Notes: generated by a model from the sequence alone, not told the origin. Shown: positions 24,734 to 33,187, counted from the stretch's first letter. The stretch is DNA of 37,074 bases from Candidatus Aristotella avistercoris (GCA_904397835.1 CAJFOV010000044.1:1-37074); one strand, 5' to 3'. Program-made: numbers and translations.

Positions 24734-24766
24734 AAAAAGGCACATCTCCTCGTGGAGACATGCCTT
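24734..24766 (-). terminator. Terminator of the pheA-aminotransferase operon
   Basis: Minus-strand stem GGCATGTCTCC facing GGAGATGTGCC, loop ACGA, then TTTTT, just after the aminotransferase stop codon. Confidence 0.85.
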
Positions 24767-24779
24767 CCTGTTAGGATTG

Positions 24780-26015
24780 CTATTTGACGCACCGGTCGTA
24801 GACATCCTTCATCCGCCGGGCAAGGCCCTTGCACTTGTCCACGCTCAGGCTGCAGATGGCCACCCGGATCCCATGGGGTACCTGCACTGCAAAGATGTTC
24901 TCTTTCATCAGCGCCTCATGGTAGGGTGCCACATAGGCCTGGGGCACTTTGACCGTCAGGAAAAATCCCTCTTTAAAAGGATAGATGGGCAGGCCGCAGG
25001 CTTGGGCCTCCTGCAAAAAAACCTGGCTGCGCTCTTGGAGCAGCCGGATGTACTTGGCCTTCTCCTGGAGGAACTGTTCCTTTTTCTCCGTTGTCAGAGT
25101 GGTAAAGGTCTCCATGGCGGCGTTGTTGACGTTGGACCAGGTGGAGCGTGCCGTCTTTTCAAAGAGCATGGTCACATCGTCTACATTCTTCTGACTACTG
25201 CTGAGCACCAGAGCCGCGCCGCAGCGCATGCCGTATGCCGTCATGGTCTTGGAGCAGCTGAAGGCCACCACCACCAAAAGGTTGTCGGAAATATCGTTAA
25301 AGTGGTTCAGATATTTGCGGGACTGCTCCAGGTCAAAGGCATAGTCCATGTAGGCCACGTCGTTCAAAAGAATCACCGGGCCCTCTTTTGCACAGTCATT
25401 GAGGAAGGCAATGACCTCGCTCCACTCCGCATCGGTCATGGAGTAGCCGGTTGGGTTGTGGCAGGGGTCGTTGATGATAACCAGCAGCTTTTTCTGCTCC
25501 TGCATCACCTGGCGGCAGACCTGTTTGAAGGAGGCCAGGTTGAAATGGTCCCCCTCAAAGACCTGGTAGGTGCGGTATTCCAGCAGATCCTCCCGGGCCA
25601 TGAGCTCATAGGACTCCCAGCTGATCTCCGGTACCACCACCGCCTGGCCCTCGTCCAGGCAGTTGTCCATAACCATGCTCACGGCGCCGCTGCCGCCAGG
25701 GGTGGCGATGGCACTGTGGGGCAAGTTTAAACTGGAGTTCTGGCGCACCCACTCATAGACCTGCTTCAAAAAGGACTCGTTACCTGTAAAAGAGCCTGCA
25801 TAGCGGGCCTTTGTCTCTTTGGGGATAGCGTCAAAAATTTGGAACACCGTATCAAAGGCCGCCAATTTCCCGTCCTCGTCATACAGGGAACCGATGGTGG
25901 CGTCCACCACCTGGTCCTTGCCATACTTTTGGATGGCCTCCTGAGCCAATTTAACCACGCAGAAGACGTTATCCTCAATCGGCGCGTGGTTTGCCCGTTT
26001 TTTGATGAACTCCAT
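24780..26015 (-). CDS. Class I/II pyridoxal-phosphate aminotransferase, probably aromatic
   Basis: A 411-residue PLP enzyme of fold type I. Landmarks: GGSGAVSMVMD near residue 107 (cofactor phosphate), INDPCHNPTGYSMT near 181, LNDVAYMDYAF near 217, and the Schiff-base Lys256 in AFSCSKTMTAYGMRCG. It most resembles tyrosine/aromatic or aspartate aminotransferases of the Clostridia type. Lying 39 bases after pheA, it probably carries out the last transamination of phenylpyruvate and 4-hydroxyphenylpyruvate; the substrate is inferred from context only. Confidence 0.9.
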   Translation of the reverse strand: MEFIKKRANHAPIEDNVFCVVKLAQEAIQKYGKDQVVDATIGSLYDEDGKLAAFDTVFQIFDAIPKETKARYAGSFTGNESFLKQVYEWVRQNSSLNLPHSAIATPGGSGAVSMVMDNCLDEGQAVVVPEISWESYELMAREDLLEYRTYQVFEGDHFNLASFKQVCRQVMQEQKKLLVIINDPCHNPTGYSMTDAEWSEVIAFLNDCAKEGPVILLNDVAYMDYAFDLEQSRKYLNHFNDISDNLLVVVAFSCSKTMTAYGMRCGAALVLSSSQKNVDDVTMLFEKTARSTWSNVNNAAMETFTTLTTEKKEQFLQEKAKYIRLLQERSQVFLQEAQACGLPIYPFKEGFFLTVKVPQAYVAPYHEALMKENIFAVQVPHGIRVAICSLSVDKCKGLARRMKDVYDRCVK

Positions 26016-26054
26016 GGTAAATTCCTTCTTTCCTCTCTCAATCTCTATTGAATC

Positions 26055-27128
26055 TTACCCAAGGGTATAGGTACCCAGCACTTTGACCATGCTGCAAGTT
26101 TGGCGCAACGCCTCCAGCAGTTTTTGGCTGCGCTCCTCCCGCAGATCCCCCACAATCTCCACATAAAAATAGTATTGCCAGGGCACATCCCGCAGGGAGC
26201 GGGATCGGATGCTCTCCATATTAAAGCCCATCTCTCCGATGATCTGCATGACCTTCGCCAGCTGACCAGCCCGATGGTTGACCGTAAACAGGAGGTTGAA
26301 GCGGTCCCCCTGACACGGCATCTCCCTGCCGATGACAATAAACCGGGTGGTGTTCTCTGCGCTGGTGTTAATGTGGGGAGCCAGCACCTGCAGATGGTAG
26401 ATCTCCGCCGTCTCCGGGGAGGCAATGGCTGCCAACGTAGAGTTCCCCTGCTCACTGACAAACTTTGCCGCCAACGCCGTGTTGGGGTAGGAGACCGCCT
26501 GCAGGTTGTGGGCCCGCAAAAAGTCCTGGCACTGGCTGATGGCCTGGTGGTGGGAATAGACCTGACGGATGTCCTGCAGCGTGGCGCCGGGGACACCCAA
26601 GAGGGTCTGTTCCACCTTTAAGTCATACAGCCCTTGAATGTGACAATCATGGTTGAGGAGCAGGTCCAGCACCTCCCCCACCTCACCGGTGAAGGAGTTT
26701 TCAAAGGGAATTACCCCATAGGCGACCTCGCCCCTATCCAGGGCCTGGAAGACCTCCTCAAAAGTCACATAGGCCCGGCTCTCCCGCCCCCGGAAGATCC
26801 GGCTGCAGGCGATGTGGGAGAAGGCCCCCAGGGTACCGGGATATCCCACCGGCCCCTGCAGGCGCAGCAGCTCCTTCTGATATTCCCGGGAGAGCTGCAT
26901 CTCATACTTCAGCAGTTCCCGGTAGTAGGGCACATACTCCCGTTTGGATAGCCTAGCCACATTCTTGGCGATGACCTGCTGCTCCCGGCCGCTGTCCAGC
27001 ACCGGCAGCTGATGGGCCCGCTTGTAGGCCACCACCTGCTCCACGGCGGACATGCGCTCCTCAAAAAGTTTGGCCATCTCTCCATCCACCCGGTCGATGA
27101 CCTCCCGGGCCTGCTGCAGTTGATCCAT
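26055..27128 (-). CDS. pheA: Bifunctional chorismate mutase / prephenate dehydratase
   Basis: Carries out chorismate to prephenate to phenylpyruvate. The 357-residue chain has an AroQ-type chorismate mutase domain (residues about 1-90: LQQAREVIDRVDGEMAKLFEERMSAVEQVVAYK), a prephenate dehydratase domain (VGYPGTLGAFSHIACSRIF, VIPFENSFTGEVGEV, VYSHHQAISQC) and a C-terminal ACT domain (FNLLFTVNHRAGQLAKVMQIIGEMGFNMESIRSRS) for phenylalanine feedback. The ATG at 27126-27128 follows GGGGGAG; the extension to 27203 crosses into the repeat DNA. It is the first gene of its operon. Confidence 0.95.
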   Translation of the reverse strand: MDQLQQAREVIDRVDGEMAKLFEERMSAVEQVVAYKRAHQLPVLDSGREQQVIAKNVARLSKREYVPYYRELLKYEMQLSREYQKELLRLQGPVGYPGTLGAFSHIACSRIFRGRESRAYVTFEEVFQALDRGEVAYGVIPFENSFTGEVGEVLDLLLNHDCHIQGLYDLKVEQTLLGVPGATLQDIRQVYSHHQAISQCQDFLRAHNLQAVSYPNTALAAKFVSEQGNSTLAAIASPETAEIYHLQVLAPHINTSAENTTRFIVIGREMPCQGDRFNLLFTVNHRAGQLAKVMQIIGEMGFNMESIRSRSLRDVPWQYYFYVEIVGDLREERSQKLLEALRQTCSMVKVLGTYTLG

Positions 27129-27210
27129 TGTTCTCCCCCTAATCTGCCCGCAAAGGAAAATCCACTTTTTTGATCCGTTCGGGGCCTCCCAATCGCAATA
27201 CATGCAGTTT

Positions 27211-27219
27211 ATTATAACA
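27211..27219 (-). promoter_or_regulatory. Probable pheA promoter (extended -10) inside the repeat
   Basis: TGTTATAAT on the minus strand, 83 bases before the pheA ATG. No -35 match lies at the right distance, so it would depend on the extended -10 or an activator. Confidence 0.5.
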
Positions 27220-27328
27220 TCAACAACGGCTCGCAGAGCCGGTTCCTCTGACGTTACAATGTTCTCTCAGGCGTCCGATGAAAAAGCTCTGCTTTTGAAT
27301 CGGTCAACGCCGTGAGGTTATTATAACA

Positions 27329-27350
27329 TAAAAAAGCCCCGAAGGGGCGA
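27329..27350 (-). terminator. GC hairpin with T run upstream of pheA
   Basis: On the minus strand GCCCC, TTC loop, GGGGC, then TTTTTT. It could end transcription from the cyclase gene, and it belongs to the structured-repeat arrangement. Confidence 0.65.
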
Positions 27351-27470
27351 TTCATTGAAAAGTTAAAACGTTCTTTGCCCACTAGGGCAAAAAAATGTTT
27401 CAACGTTCTCCAGGCCGAAGGCATGGAGGTTGTTATAGCACATTCTCCTGAGAAAAAAGAAGGAACCTGC

Positions 27471-27500
27471 ATATTTTGAAAGAAATATGCAGATTTTTTA
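27471..27500 (+). terminator. Terminator-like hairpin, plus strand
   Basis: CTGCATATTT pairs with AAATATGCAG and is followed by ATTTTTTATT on the plus strand. No plus-strand gene lies upstream, so it either serves the minus-strand cyclase gene loosely or ends an unannotated plus-strand transcript from the repeat region. Confidence 0.55.
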
Positions 27501-27523
27501 TTGTTTTCTTGCATAAGGGCCTC

Positions 27524-28186
27524 TCATCGGTGGCCTTGGGATCCGTTTTCCAGCAGGCCCACCGCCCGTACCGGAGCGCCATCCGCACCACAGTACTTCA
27601 GCGGCAGGGCGCAAAAGATGAACAGCCTCTCCCCCAACTGTCCCAAGTTGGTCAAATTTTCAATGATGACCACATCCTGATCCCGCAGCAGCCGTTTGTG
27701 CAGGGTCAGGTTGACGTCTGCAACAGGATCCAGGCCAATGGTGTCCAGACCCACTCCCTTTTTGTGCTTCTGCAGCACAAAATCCACCACTGCCTCATCC
27801 AGATAGGGATACGCACCAAAGTACTGCTCCTGCCCCCAATACCGGTCCCATCCGGTATGAAAGAGCAAGAATTCCGCCTCCTGGGCATGGGGCTGCCGTT
27901 GGACCAGGTCCATGGTGATCCGCTCCCCCACTCTACATCCGGTACAGTCCACCACACAGGCAGTGCCCACAAACCGGGCCGCGGGCATCTGATCCAAGGT
28001 CGTTCTTCCTGCAAAGAGGTGAGCCGGCGGATCCATATGGGTGCCCGTGTGACTGTACATGGACAGGAGCGTCTCCTGAAAACCGTCCCGCTCATAGGTG
28101 TTGGCAGGGGAAAATTTGGGGCCCTCTGTACCAGGGTATACCGGCATATCCGGAGAGATCAAGTGGGTCAGGTCAATCACTCGCAT
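27524..28186 (-). CDS. Cyclase-family metal-dependent hydrolase
   Basis: A 220-residue protein of the cyclase/kynurenine formamidase-like family (Pfam Cyclase). It begins MRVIDLTHLISPDMPVYPGTEGP and carries the metal-binding HTGTHMDPPAHLF near residue 47, VVDCTGC, LLFHTGWDRYWG and the C-terminal ENLTNLGQLGERLFIFCALPLKYCGADGAPVRAV. The family hydrolyses amide or ester bonds; kynurenine formamidase activity is possible, but no kynurenine-pathway genes are nearby, so the substrate is open. The ATG at 28184-28186 has a GGAG site. It is a single gene with its own promoter. Confidence 0.9.
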   Translation of the reverse strand: MRVIDLTHLISPDMPVYPGTEGPKFSPANTYERDGFQETLLSMYSHTGTHMDPPAHLFAGRTTLDQMPAARFVGTACVVDCTGCRVGERITMDLVQRQPHAQEAEFLLFHTGWDRYWGQEQYFGAYPYLDEAVVDFVLQKHKKGVGLDTIGLDPVADVNLTLHKRLLRDQDVVIIENLTNLGQLGERLFIFCALPLKYCGADGAPVRAVGLLENGSQGHR

Positions 28187-28251
28187 ATTGTTTCACTCCT
28201 TCTTCCGCAAGTGGGTGTGTATCTCCAATTTAGAGATTTTATTCCACGTCT

Positions 28252-28281
28252 ATTATAGCAGTGTTCCCACTTTTCTTTCAA
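28252..28281 (-). promoter_or_regulatory. Promoter of the cyclase-family gene
   Basis: On the minus strand TTGAAA (28276-28281), 18 bases, TATAAT (28252-28257) with a TGC extension. A small ATCTC/GAGAT hairpin lies in the leader. Confidence 0.75.
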
Positions 28282-28315
28282 CCCCGGTCACAGGCCGTTT
28301 CCCGTTTTCCACCTT

Positions 28316-30685
28316 CTAGGAAAACACCTGGCCGGCATACCGCACTGAGGCCATGGCGTCCTTGACATAGGCATCCGCTCCAATCTGGGCGGCATAGTCC
28401 TGGGTAAGCACCGCTCCTCCCACCATGACCTTGCACCAGGGGGCCCGCTCCCGCAGCAGGGCAATGGTCCGCGCCATACTGGGCACCGTGGTGGTCATAA
28501 GGGCGCTCAGCCCCACCAGAGGGATCTTTTCCGTGGTAACACGCTGTACAATCTGTTCCGGGGGCACGTCCTTCCCCAGATCCACCACCTGGTAGCCATA
28601 GTTCTCCAACAGGACTTTGGCAATGTTTTTGCCGATGTCGTGGATGTCCCCCTGGACGGTGGCCACCAGGACCTTCCCCCTGCCAGGTTGGTCCCCGCCC
28701 TTCTGGGCAAGCCGCTCCTGTACCACGCCAAAGGCGCCCTTTGCCGCCTCGGCGCTCATGAGCAGCTGAGGCAAAAAGAGGGTTCCCCGCTCAAAATCCT
28801 GGCCCACCTGATCCAGGGCGGGCACCAGCTGTTTCTGTACAATCTCCAGGGGCTCCTCTTCCTGCAGGGCCAGCTTTGCTGCCTGGACCGCCTGTTCCTT
28901 GAGGCCGTGGAGCACTGCCTGGGCCAGATCCATCCCCCGGTCTTTCTGCGCCGGCCTCTGCGGCTTCTCCTGGTTCCCATAGCGGGTGATGTAGTCCATG
29001 CAATTTTCATCCAAACAGGCCAGGGCCCGGTAGGCGTCGTAGGCCTGGCGCATGTTTTGGGCACCAGGGTTCACAATGGCCGCATCCAGGCCTGCCTGCA
29101 GTGCCAGCAACAGAAAAGCCGCATTGATCTGCCCCCGCTGAGGCAGGCCAAAGGAGATGTTGGACACGCCAAAGGTGGTGCAGACCCCCAGGTGCTCCTT
29201 GACCAACTTCATGGCCTGCAGGGCCACCTGAGCCGAATCCTGTTTGGAGCTGATGGTCATGGCCAGGCAGTCCACCACCAGTTCCTTCTTGGGGATGCCC
29301 CATCGAGCGGCCTCCTGCACCACCCGCTGGGCAATCTCAAAGCGGCCCTGGGAGGTGTCTGGGATCCCCTTCTCATCCAAAGTCAGCACCACCGCCACAG
29401 CGCCATATTTTTTCATCAGGGGAAAGACCTGCTCCATGCTCTCCCGCTTGCCGTTGACAGAGTTGATCAGGGGCTTGCCGTTGTAAACCCGCATCCCCCG
29501 CTCCATGGCCACCGGGTCGGCGGTATCAATCTGCAGCGGCAGGTCTGTGACGCTCTGGATCTCCTGAACGGCCCGCCCCATGACGGCCGCCTCGTGGATC
29601 TCCGGCAGACCCACATTCACGTCCAGAATGTGGGCCCCGCACTGCTGCTGGGCCACCGCCTCCTGCAGGAGGTACTCCATGTTCCCCTCCCGCAGGGCCT
29701 GTTTGAGTTTGGGCTTGCCCGTGGGGTTGATCCGCTCCCCCACCAGCACCGGGTCCTTTCCCAGCACCACCGCCCTGCCATAGGAGGAGACCACCGTGCG
29801 GCCCTTGTCCGCCACCGGCCGGGGGATGATCTCCCTGCAAAGTTTGATGGCCCGTCCCAGGTGCTCCGGTGTGGTGCCGCAGCAGCCACCCACCGCCCAG
29901 GCGCCCTCCCGGGCCAGCTCCACCATGGTCCGGGCAAATTCTTGAGGCCCCACGTCAAAGACTGTGGCGTCTCCCTGGCTGCGGGGCAGGCCCGCATTGG
30001 GGTTCAGCACCAGGGGGAGGGAGGAGATCTTCCCCATCTCCCGGGCCAGAGGCAGCATCTGCACCGGTCCCAACCCGCAGTTCAGGCCCAGGGCGTCCAC
30101 CCCCAGGCCCTCCAGCAGGGCCACCGCCGCCGAAATATCCCCCCCGGTGAGGAGTTTCCCCTTCCCATCAAAGATGAGGGTGGCCACAATGGGCAGGCGG
30201 GTGCTCTCCTTGACAGCCAGCACCGCCGCCTTGAGCTCATAGAGGTCGCTCATGGTTTCCAGTAGAACAAAGTCCGCGCCGGCCATCTCGCCGGCCCTTG
30301 CCATCTCGGCAAACAGGTCATAGGCCCCCGCAAAGGACAGATCCCCCAGGGGTTGCAGGAGCTTTCCAGTGGGGCCGATGTCCATGGCCACATAGCCCTC
30401 TCGCCCCGCCTGGGCCAGGGCCTGGCGGGCCAGGCGGACCCCCGCCTCGATCACCGGCACCGTCTGCTCCTGGAGCTTGAGGCGGTTTGCGCCAAAGGTG
30501 TTGCTCTTGAGGAGGTCCACCCCCGCATCCAGGTAGGCCCCGTGAATCGACTGAACCACCTGGGGATGGGTCAAGTTCCACAACTCCGGCTTCTCCCCAG
30601 GACCTAACCCCGCCTGCTGGAGCATTGTGCCCATGGCGCCATCAAAAAAATATAGCCGTTTTCCCCAGTCCTTCCAAGGGATCAT
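28316..30685 (-). CDS. metH: Cobalamin-dependent methionine synthase, core (no reactivation domain)
   Basis: Transfers the methyl group of methyltetrahydrofolate through cobalamin to homocysteine. The 789-residue chain has three parts: a homocysteine-binding domain (FFDGAMGTMLQ at about 13-23, zinc cysteines in LNCG and GGCCGT), a pterin-binding domain (VGERINPTGKPKLKQAL, then DVNVGLPEI), and a cobalamin domain with GDIHDIGKN at 679-687 and VGLSALMTTT. The C-terminal SAM reactivation domain of large MetH is missing and is supplied by the upstream gene. The ATG at 30683-30685 follows GGAGGAG; the ORF extension to 30853 lies inside the upstream gene. Confidence 0.95.
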   Translation of the reverse strand: MIPWKDWGKRLYFFDGAMGTMLQQAGLGPGEKPELWNLTHPQVVQSIHGAYLDAGVDLLKSNTFGANRLKLQEQTVPVIEAGVRLARQALAQAGREGYVAMDIGPTGKLLQPLGDLSFAGAYDLFAEMARAGEMAGADFVLLETMSDLYELKAAVLAVKESTRLPIVATLIFDGKGKLLTGGDISAAVALLEGLGVDALGLNCGLGPVQMLPLAREMGKISSLPLVLNPNAGLPRSQGDATVFDVGPQEFARTMVELAREGAWAVGGCCGTTPEHLGRAIKLCREIIPRPVADKGRTVVSSYGRAVVLGKDPVLVGERINPTGKPKLKQALREGNMEYLLQEAVAQQQCGAHILDVNVGLPEIHEAAVMGRAVQEIQSVTDLPLQIDTADPVAMERGMRVYNGKPLINSVNGKRESMEQVFPLMKKYGAVAVVLTLDEKGIPDTSQGRFEIAQRVVQEAARWGIPKKELVVDCLAMTISSKQDSAQVALQAMKLVKEHLGVCTTFGVSNISFGLPQRGQINAAFLLLALQAGLDAAIVNPGAQNMRQAYDAYRALACLDENCMDYITRYGNQEKPQRPAQKDRGMDLAQAVLHGLKEQAVQAAKLALQEEEPLEIVQKQLVPALDQVGQDFERGTLFLPQLLMSAEAAKGAFGVVQERLAQKGGDQPGRGKVLVATVQGDIHDIGKNIAKVLLENYGYQVVDLGKDVPPEQIVQRVTTEKIPLVGLSALMTTTVPSMARTIALLRERAPWCKVMVGGAVLTQDYAAQIGADAYVKDAMASVRYAGQVFS

Positions 30686-31335
30686 GATCTCTCCTCCTCT
30701 CGAAATGGGCAGTTCTCCGCCTGACACTGGCTGCACCGGCTCCGGCAGTTCCCACGGGCGGACTCCCGGGCCAGACCAATGACAGCTGTCACAGATTTGG
30801 TGGGCAGCAGCATCAAGGCCTCGGTACAGGTCAGGCCCATGCGCTGGGGACATTGGAGCAGGCTCAACAGATCCCGCTGGTATTCCAGAGAAAAATCCCC
30901 GTATCCAGGGCTGAACCGCGGCCGCAGAAGGAGGCCCTCCCCCTCAAAAAGTCGGGCCAGCTCCCCCTGACGGCGGTCGCAGTAGGCCTCAATGAGGCTG
31001 GCCCCGCAGGCCTGGAGCACCACCGCCCGGGTCAGATCCAGCTTTTCATATTTTTGCACCAACCGGTCCGCTCCCACACCCAGAGTGGCGGCAAAGAGCA
31101 GCGCCTGGCTGCACTCCTCCAAATGCCGGGCCAGCTGGCCGCTCTGGATGCGCAGGGGCCCCAGCTGCACCTGACTCCCCCCGACAGTGAGAGGGTACCG
31201 CTCCCACAGGCTACGGCGTTGGACCTGGCCTTCCAGTTCCTCCATACAGGTTTCCACCAGGTGCAGCGTGGCCAAATCTGGCTCCTGACCCCGGTACCCC
31301 AGGTACCGCAGGGCCTCCTTGATTGTTTTAACCAC
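30682..31335 (-). CDS. Methionine synthase reactivation-domain protein
   Basis: A 217-residue protein that matches the separate 'vitamin B12-dependent methionine synthase activation domain' type. It would use SAM to re-methylate cob(II)alamin in MetH. The central segments LLFAATLGVGADRLVQKYEKLDLTRAVVLQACGASLIEAYCD and LRPRFSPGYGDFSLEYQRDLLSLL with GLTCTEALMLLPTKSVTAVIGLA fit this fold. The C-terminus carries a cysteine-rich tail (CRSRCSQCQAENCP), which might bind metal; that is inference. The GTG start at 31333-31335 lies three bases after the metF stop, and the end overlaps metH by four bases. Confidence 0.9.
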   Translation of the reverse strand: MVKTIKEALRYLGYRGQEPDLATLHLVETCMEELEGQVQRRSLWERYPLTVGGSQVQLGPLRIQSGQLARHLEECSQALLFAATLGVGADRLVQKYEKLDLTRAVVLQACGASLIEAYCDRRQGELARLFEGEGLLLRPRFSPGYGDFSLEYQRDLLSLLQCPQRMGLTCTEALMLLPTKSVTAVIGLARESARGNCRSRCSQCQAENCPFREEERS

Positions 31336-31338
31336 CGG

Positions 31339-32211
31339 TTACGCCTCCAACAAGGCCGAAAGATTGTCCATAATTTCGGCCGCCACCTCCGGCTTGTTCA
31401 TGGTGTACAGGTGTATCCCCCGCACACCGTTGGCCATCAGGTCGATGATCTGCTCGGTGGCATAGGCAATTCCCGCCTGGCGCATGGCCCTGGGGCTGTC
31501 CCCATACCGCTCCACAATGGTGCGGAACCGGGTGGGGAGCACCGTGCCCGACATTCTGCAGATCCGCGCAATCTGTTTGCCGTTGGTCACCGGCATCACA
31601 CCGGCCAGCACCGGCACCTGGATGCCCTTGGCCAGCACATGGTAGAGGAAGTTGTAGAACACCCCGTTGTCAAAGAACATTTGGGTGGTCAAAAAGTCGC
31701 AGCCGCAGGCCACCTTTTCCCGCAGGTGTTCCAAATCCTCCTGGCGGGAGGAGGCCTCCACATGGCCGTCCGGGTAACAGGCGGCCCCTACACAGAAGTC
31801 CCCCGCCCGGTGGATATCCTGGATCAGCTCGCTGGCATAGTGGTAATCCCGGTCCTCATTCAGCTCCATCCCCTGGGGGATGTCCCCCCGCAGGGCCAGC
31901 ACATTTTGGATTCCCCGCTCCTTCATCTCCTGGAGCATCTCCTCCACCTGTTCCCGCTTGGAGGAGACGCAGGTCAGGTGGGCCAGGGCAGGCACGCCGC
32001 ACTGGTCCTGGATCATACTTGCCACCTGCAGGGTGTGCCGGGAGGTGCCGCCCCCCGCCCCATAGGTGACGCTCATAAAGTCCGGCTTCAGCGCGGCGAT
32101 CTTCAAGGCCGCTCGGGTCACCGGTTCAAAGTCCGCCTCCCGCTTGGGGGGAAAGACCTCGCAGGAAAAAGTCACTTTCTTTTGTTTCCAAAGGGTTTTG
32201 ATCTGTCTCAT
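31339..32211 (-). CDS. metF: Methylenetetrahydrofolate reductase
   Basis: Reduces methylenetetrahydrofolate to the methyl donor used by MetH. The 290-residue barrel protein shows SCEVFPPKREADFEPV, FMSVTYGAGGGTSRHTLQVAS, LAHLTCVSSKREQVEEML, NVLALRGDIPQ and CGCDFLTTQMFFDNGVFYNFL, the usual flavin and folate-site landmarks. The ATG at 32209-32211 follows GAGGAG. It heads the metF-reactivation-metH set. No SAM riboswitch motif is seen in the 110 bases upstream. Confidence 0.95.
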   Translation of the reverse strand: MRQIKTLWKQKKVTFSCEVFPPKREADFEPVTRAALKIAALKPDFMSVTYGAGGGTSRHTLQVASMIQDQCGVPALAHLTCVSSKREQVEEMLQEMKERGIQNVLALRGDIPQGMELNEDRDYHYASELIQDIHRAGDFCVGAACYPDGHVEASSRQEDLEHLREKVACGCDFLTTQMFFDNGVFYNFLYHVLAKGIQVPVLAGVMPVTNGKQIARICRMSGTVLPTRFRTIVERYGDSPRAMRQAGIAYATEQIIDLMANGVRGIHLYTMNKPEVAAEIMDNLSALLEA

Positions 32212-32321
32212 AGATTCTCCTCACACTTGCGGTACCATGGGCCAATTTTCGGATAGGGCCAAACCGGCCCCGATTGTTTTTCAGCATCCATCAAAGGACG
32301 TCCAAGGGGATGGGCTCCCTC

Positions 32322-33149
32322 TCACTCGGTCAGCGGCACCGTCTCAAACCCGTGTTGACCCAGCATCTCCACACTGGAAAAGCCGATCTTCCGCAGCAGC
32401 TGAACCGCCTGGGGGAAATAGAAGTCCAGCGAGTCCACACAGTGGCTGTCAGAGGTGACCGTCACCTTTGCCCCCACCTCCAGAATGTGCCGCAGCAGAA
32501 AGGCGCTGGGATAGGGGGTGTCCAGATATCCGCCGTAGACCCCGCCGGTGTTCACCTCAAAGATGCCTCCCACGGCGGCAATGCGGTCAACCGCATCCAG
32601 CGCGATGCGCCGGTAGGCCGGATCCTCCTCGTCAAAAAAATGGCCCCGGGCGTTGCAGCGGCGCAGCAGATCCAGGTGGCCAATGACCTCCGGCCTCTCC
32701 TGGCGGACCAGCTGTACAATGTTGTCATAGTAGGCCTGGACCAGGGCCATTACGTCCCCATGGAAGGTCTGCTGCAGGCAGGCCTCAAACTCCGGCGGCA
32801 TCCAGTCAATGATATGATAGATGCCGGTCTCGGGGTCCAGCATGTAGTGGTTGGAGCCGATGATATAGTCGTACTCCTGCCGGTCAATGTGGGAGTAGAA
32901 GTCCTTTTCCACCCCCAGATAGATGGCAATTTGGTCCCGGTAGACCTCCTTGAGGCGGCGAATCTCCTGAAGATAGGCCTGCACTGTCTGAGGGGTGATG
33001 GAATAGTGGGGGTCAAAGGGGGAGTCGGAGTGCATGGTGAAACCCAGGGCCACAAATCCCTTGGCCAGGGCCCCCTGCACCATCTCCTCCGGGGTATTTT
33101 TTCCGTCACAAAAGGTGGTGTGGGTGTGTGCGTTGGAGCGCAGAAGCAC
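32322..33149 (-). CDS. PHP-domain phosphoesterase (histidinol-phosphatase HisJ type)
   Basis: A 275-residue PHP-fold metallophosphatase. Metal-site motifs are visible: NAHTHTTFCDG at the start, FTMHSDSP near 38, VEKDFYSHID near 80, IIGSNHYM near 98, HLDLLRR near 162, and TSDSHCVDSLDFYF near 243. This most resembles histidinol-phosphatases of the HisJ/HisK group, although no other histidine gene is nearby, so another sugar or nucleotide phosphate substrate is possible. The GTG start at 33147-33149 follows GGAGGAGG. It has its own promoter, divergent from thioredoxin. Confidence 0.88.
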   Translation of the reverse strand: MLLRSNAHTHTTFCDGKNTPEEMVQGALAKGFVALGFTMHSDSPFDPHYSITPQTVQAYLQEIRRLKEVYRDQIAIYLGVEKDFYSHIDRQEYDYIIGSNHYMLDPETGIYHIIDWMPPEFEACLQQTFHGDVMALVQAYYDNIVQLVRQERPEVIGHLDLLRRCNARGHFFDEEDPAYRRIALDAVDRIAAVGGIFEVNTGGVYGGYLDTPYPSAFLLRHILEVGAKVTVTSDSHCVDSLDFYFPQAVQLLRKIGFSSVEMLGQHGFETVPLTE

Positions 33150-33187
33150 GGTGATTCCTCCTCCCTTGCAAAGGGGTGCTTTTCTTG

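Larger units (their letters stand above)
27205..27441 (-). repeat. Second locus of the structured repeat, upstream of pheA
   Basis: One full unit (27251-27329) nearly identical to the middle copy at 17191-17270, with hairpin 27275-27303. It is flanked by small hairpins CGGCTC/GAGCCG at 27227-27241 and GCCCC/GGGGC at 27336-27348. A shorter, diverged unit lacking the central hairpin ends at about 27441. On the minus strand, TGTTATAAT occurs at 27211-27219 and again at 27319-27327. Confidence 0.85.
27129..27523. other. Gene-free region 5' of pheA with structured repeats
   Basis: No supported gene. It contains the repeat copies at 27205-27441, a GCCCC/GGGGC hairpin at 27336-27348, a TTTGCCC/GGGCAAA hairpin at 27374-27391 and a plus-strand terminator-like hairpin at 27471-27500. 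The pheA promoter is likely within the repeat. Confidence 0.6.

Noticed and set aside
27129-27250. T-box leader or attenuator peptide for pheA
   Set aside because: No AGGGTGG/ACCGCG T-box signature and no short Phe-rich frame was found on the minus strand.
32212-32321. SAM or cobalamin riboswitch upstream of metF
   Set aside because: Only about 110 bases separate it from the PHP gene, and no recognisable conserved core is seen.
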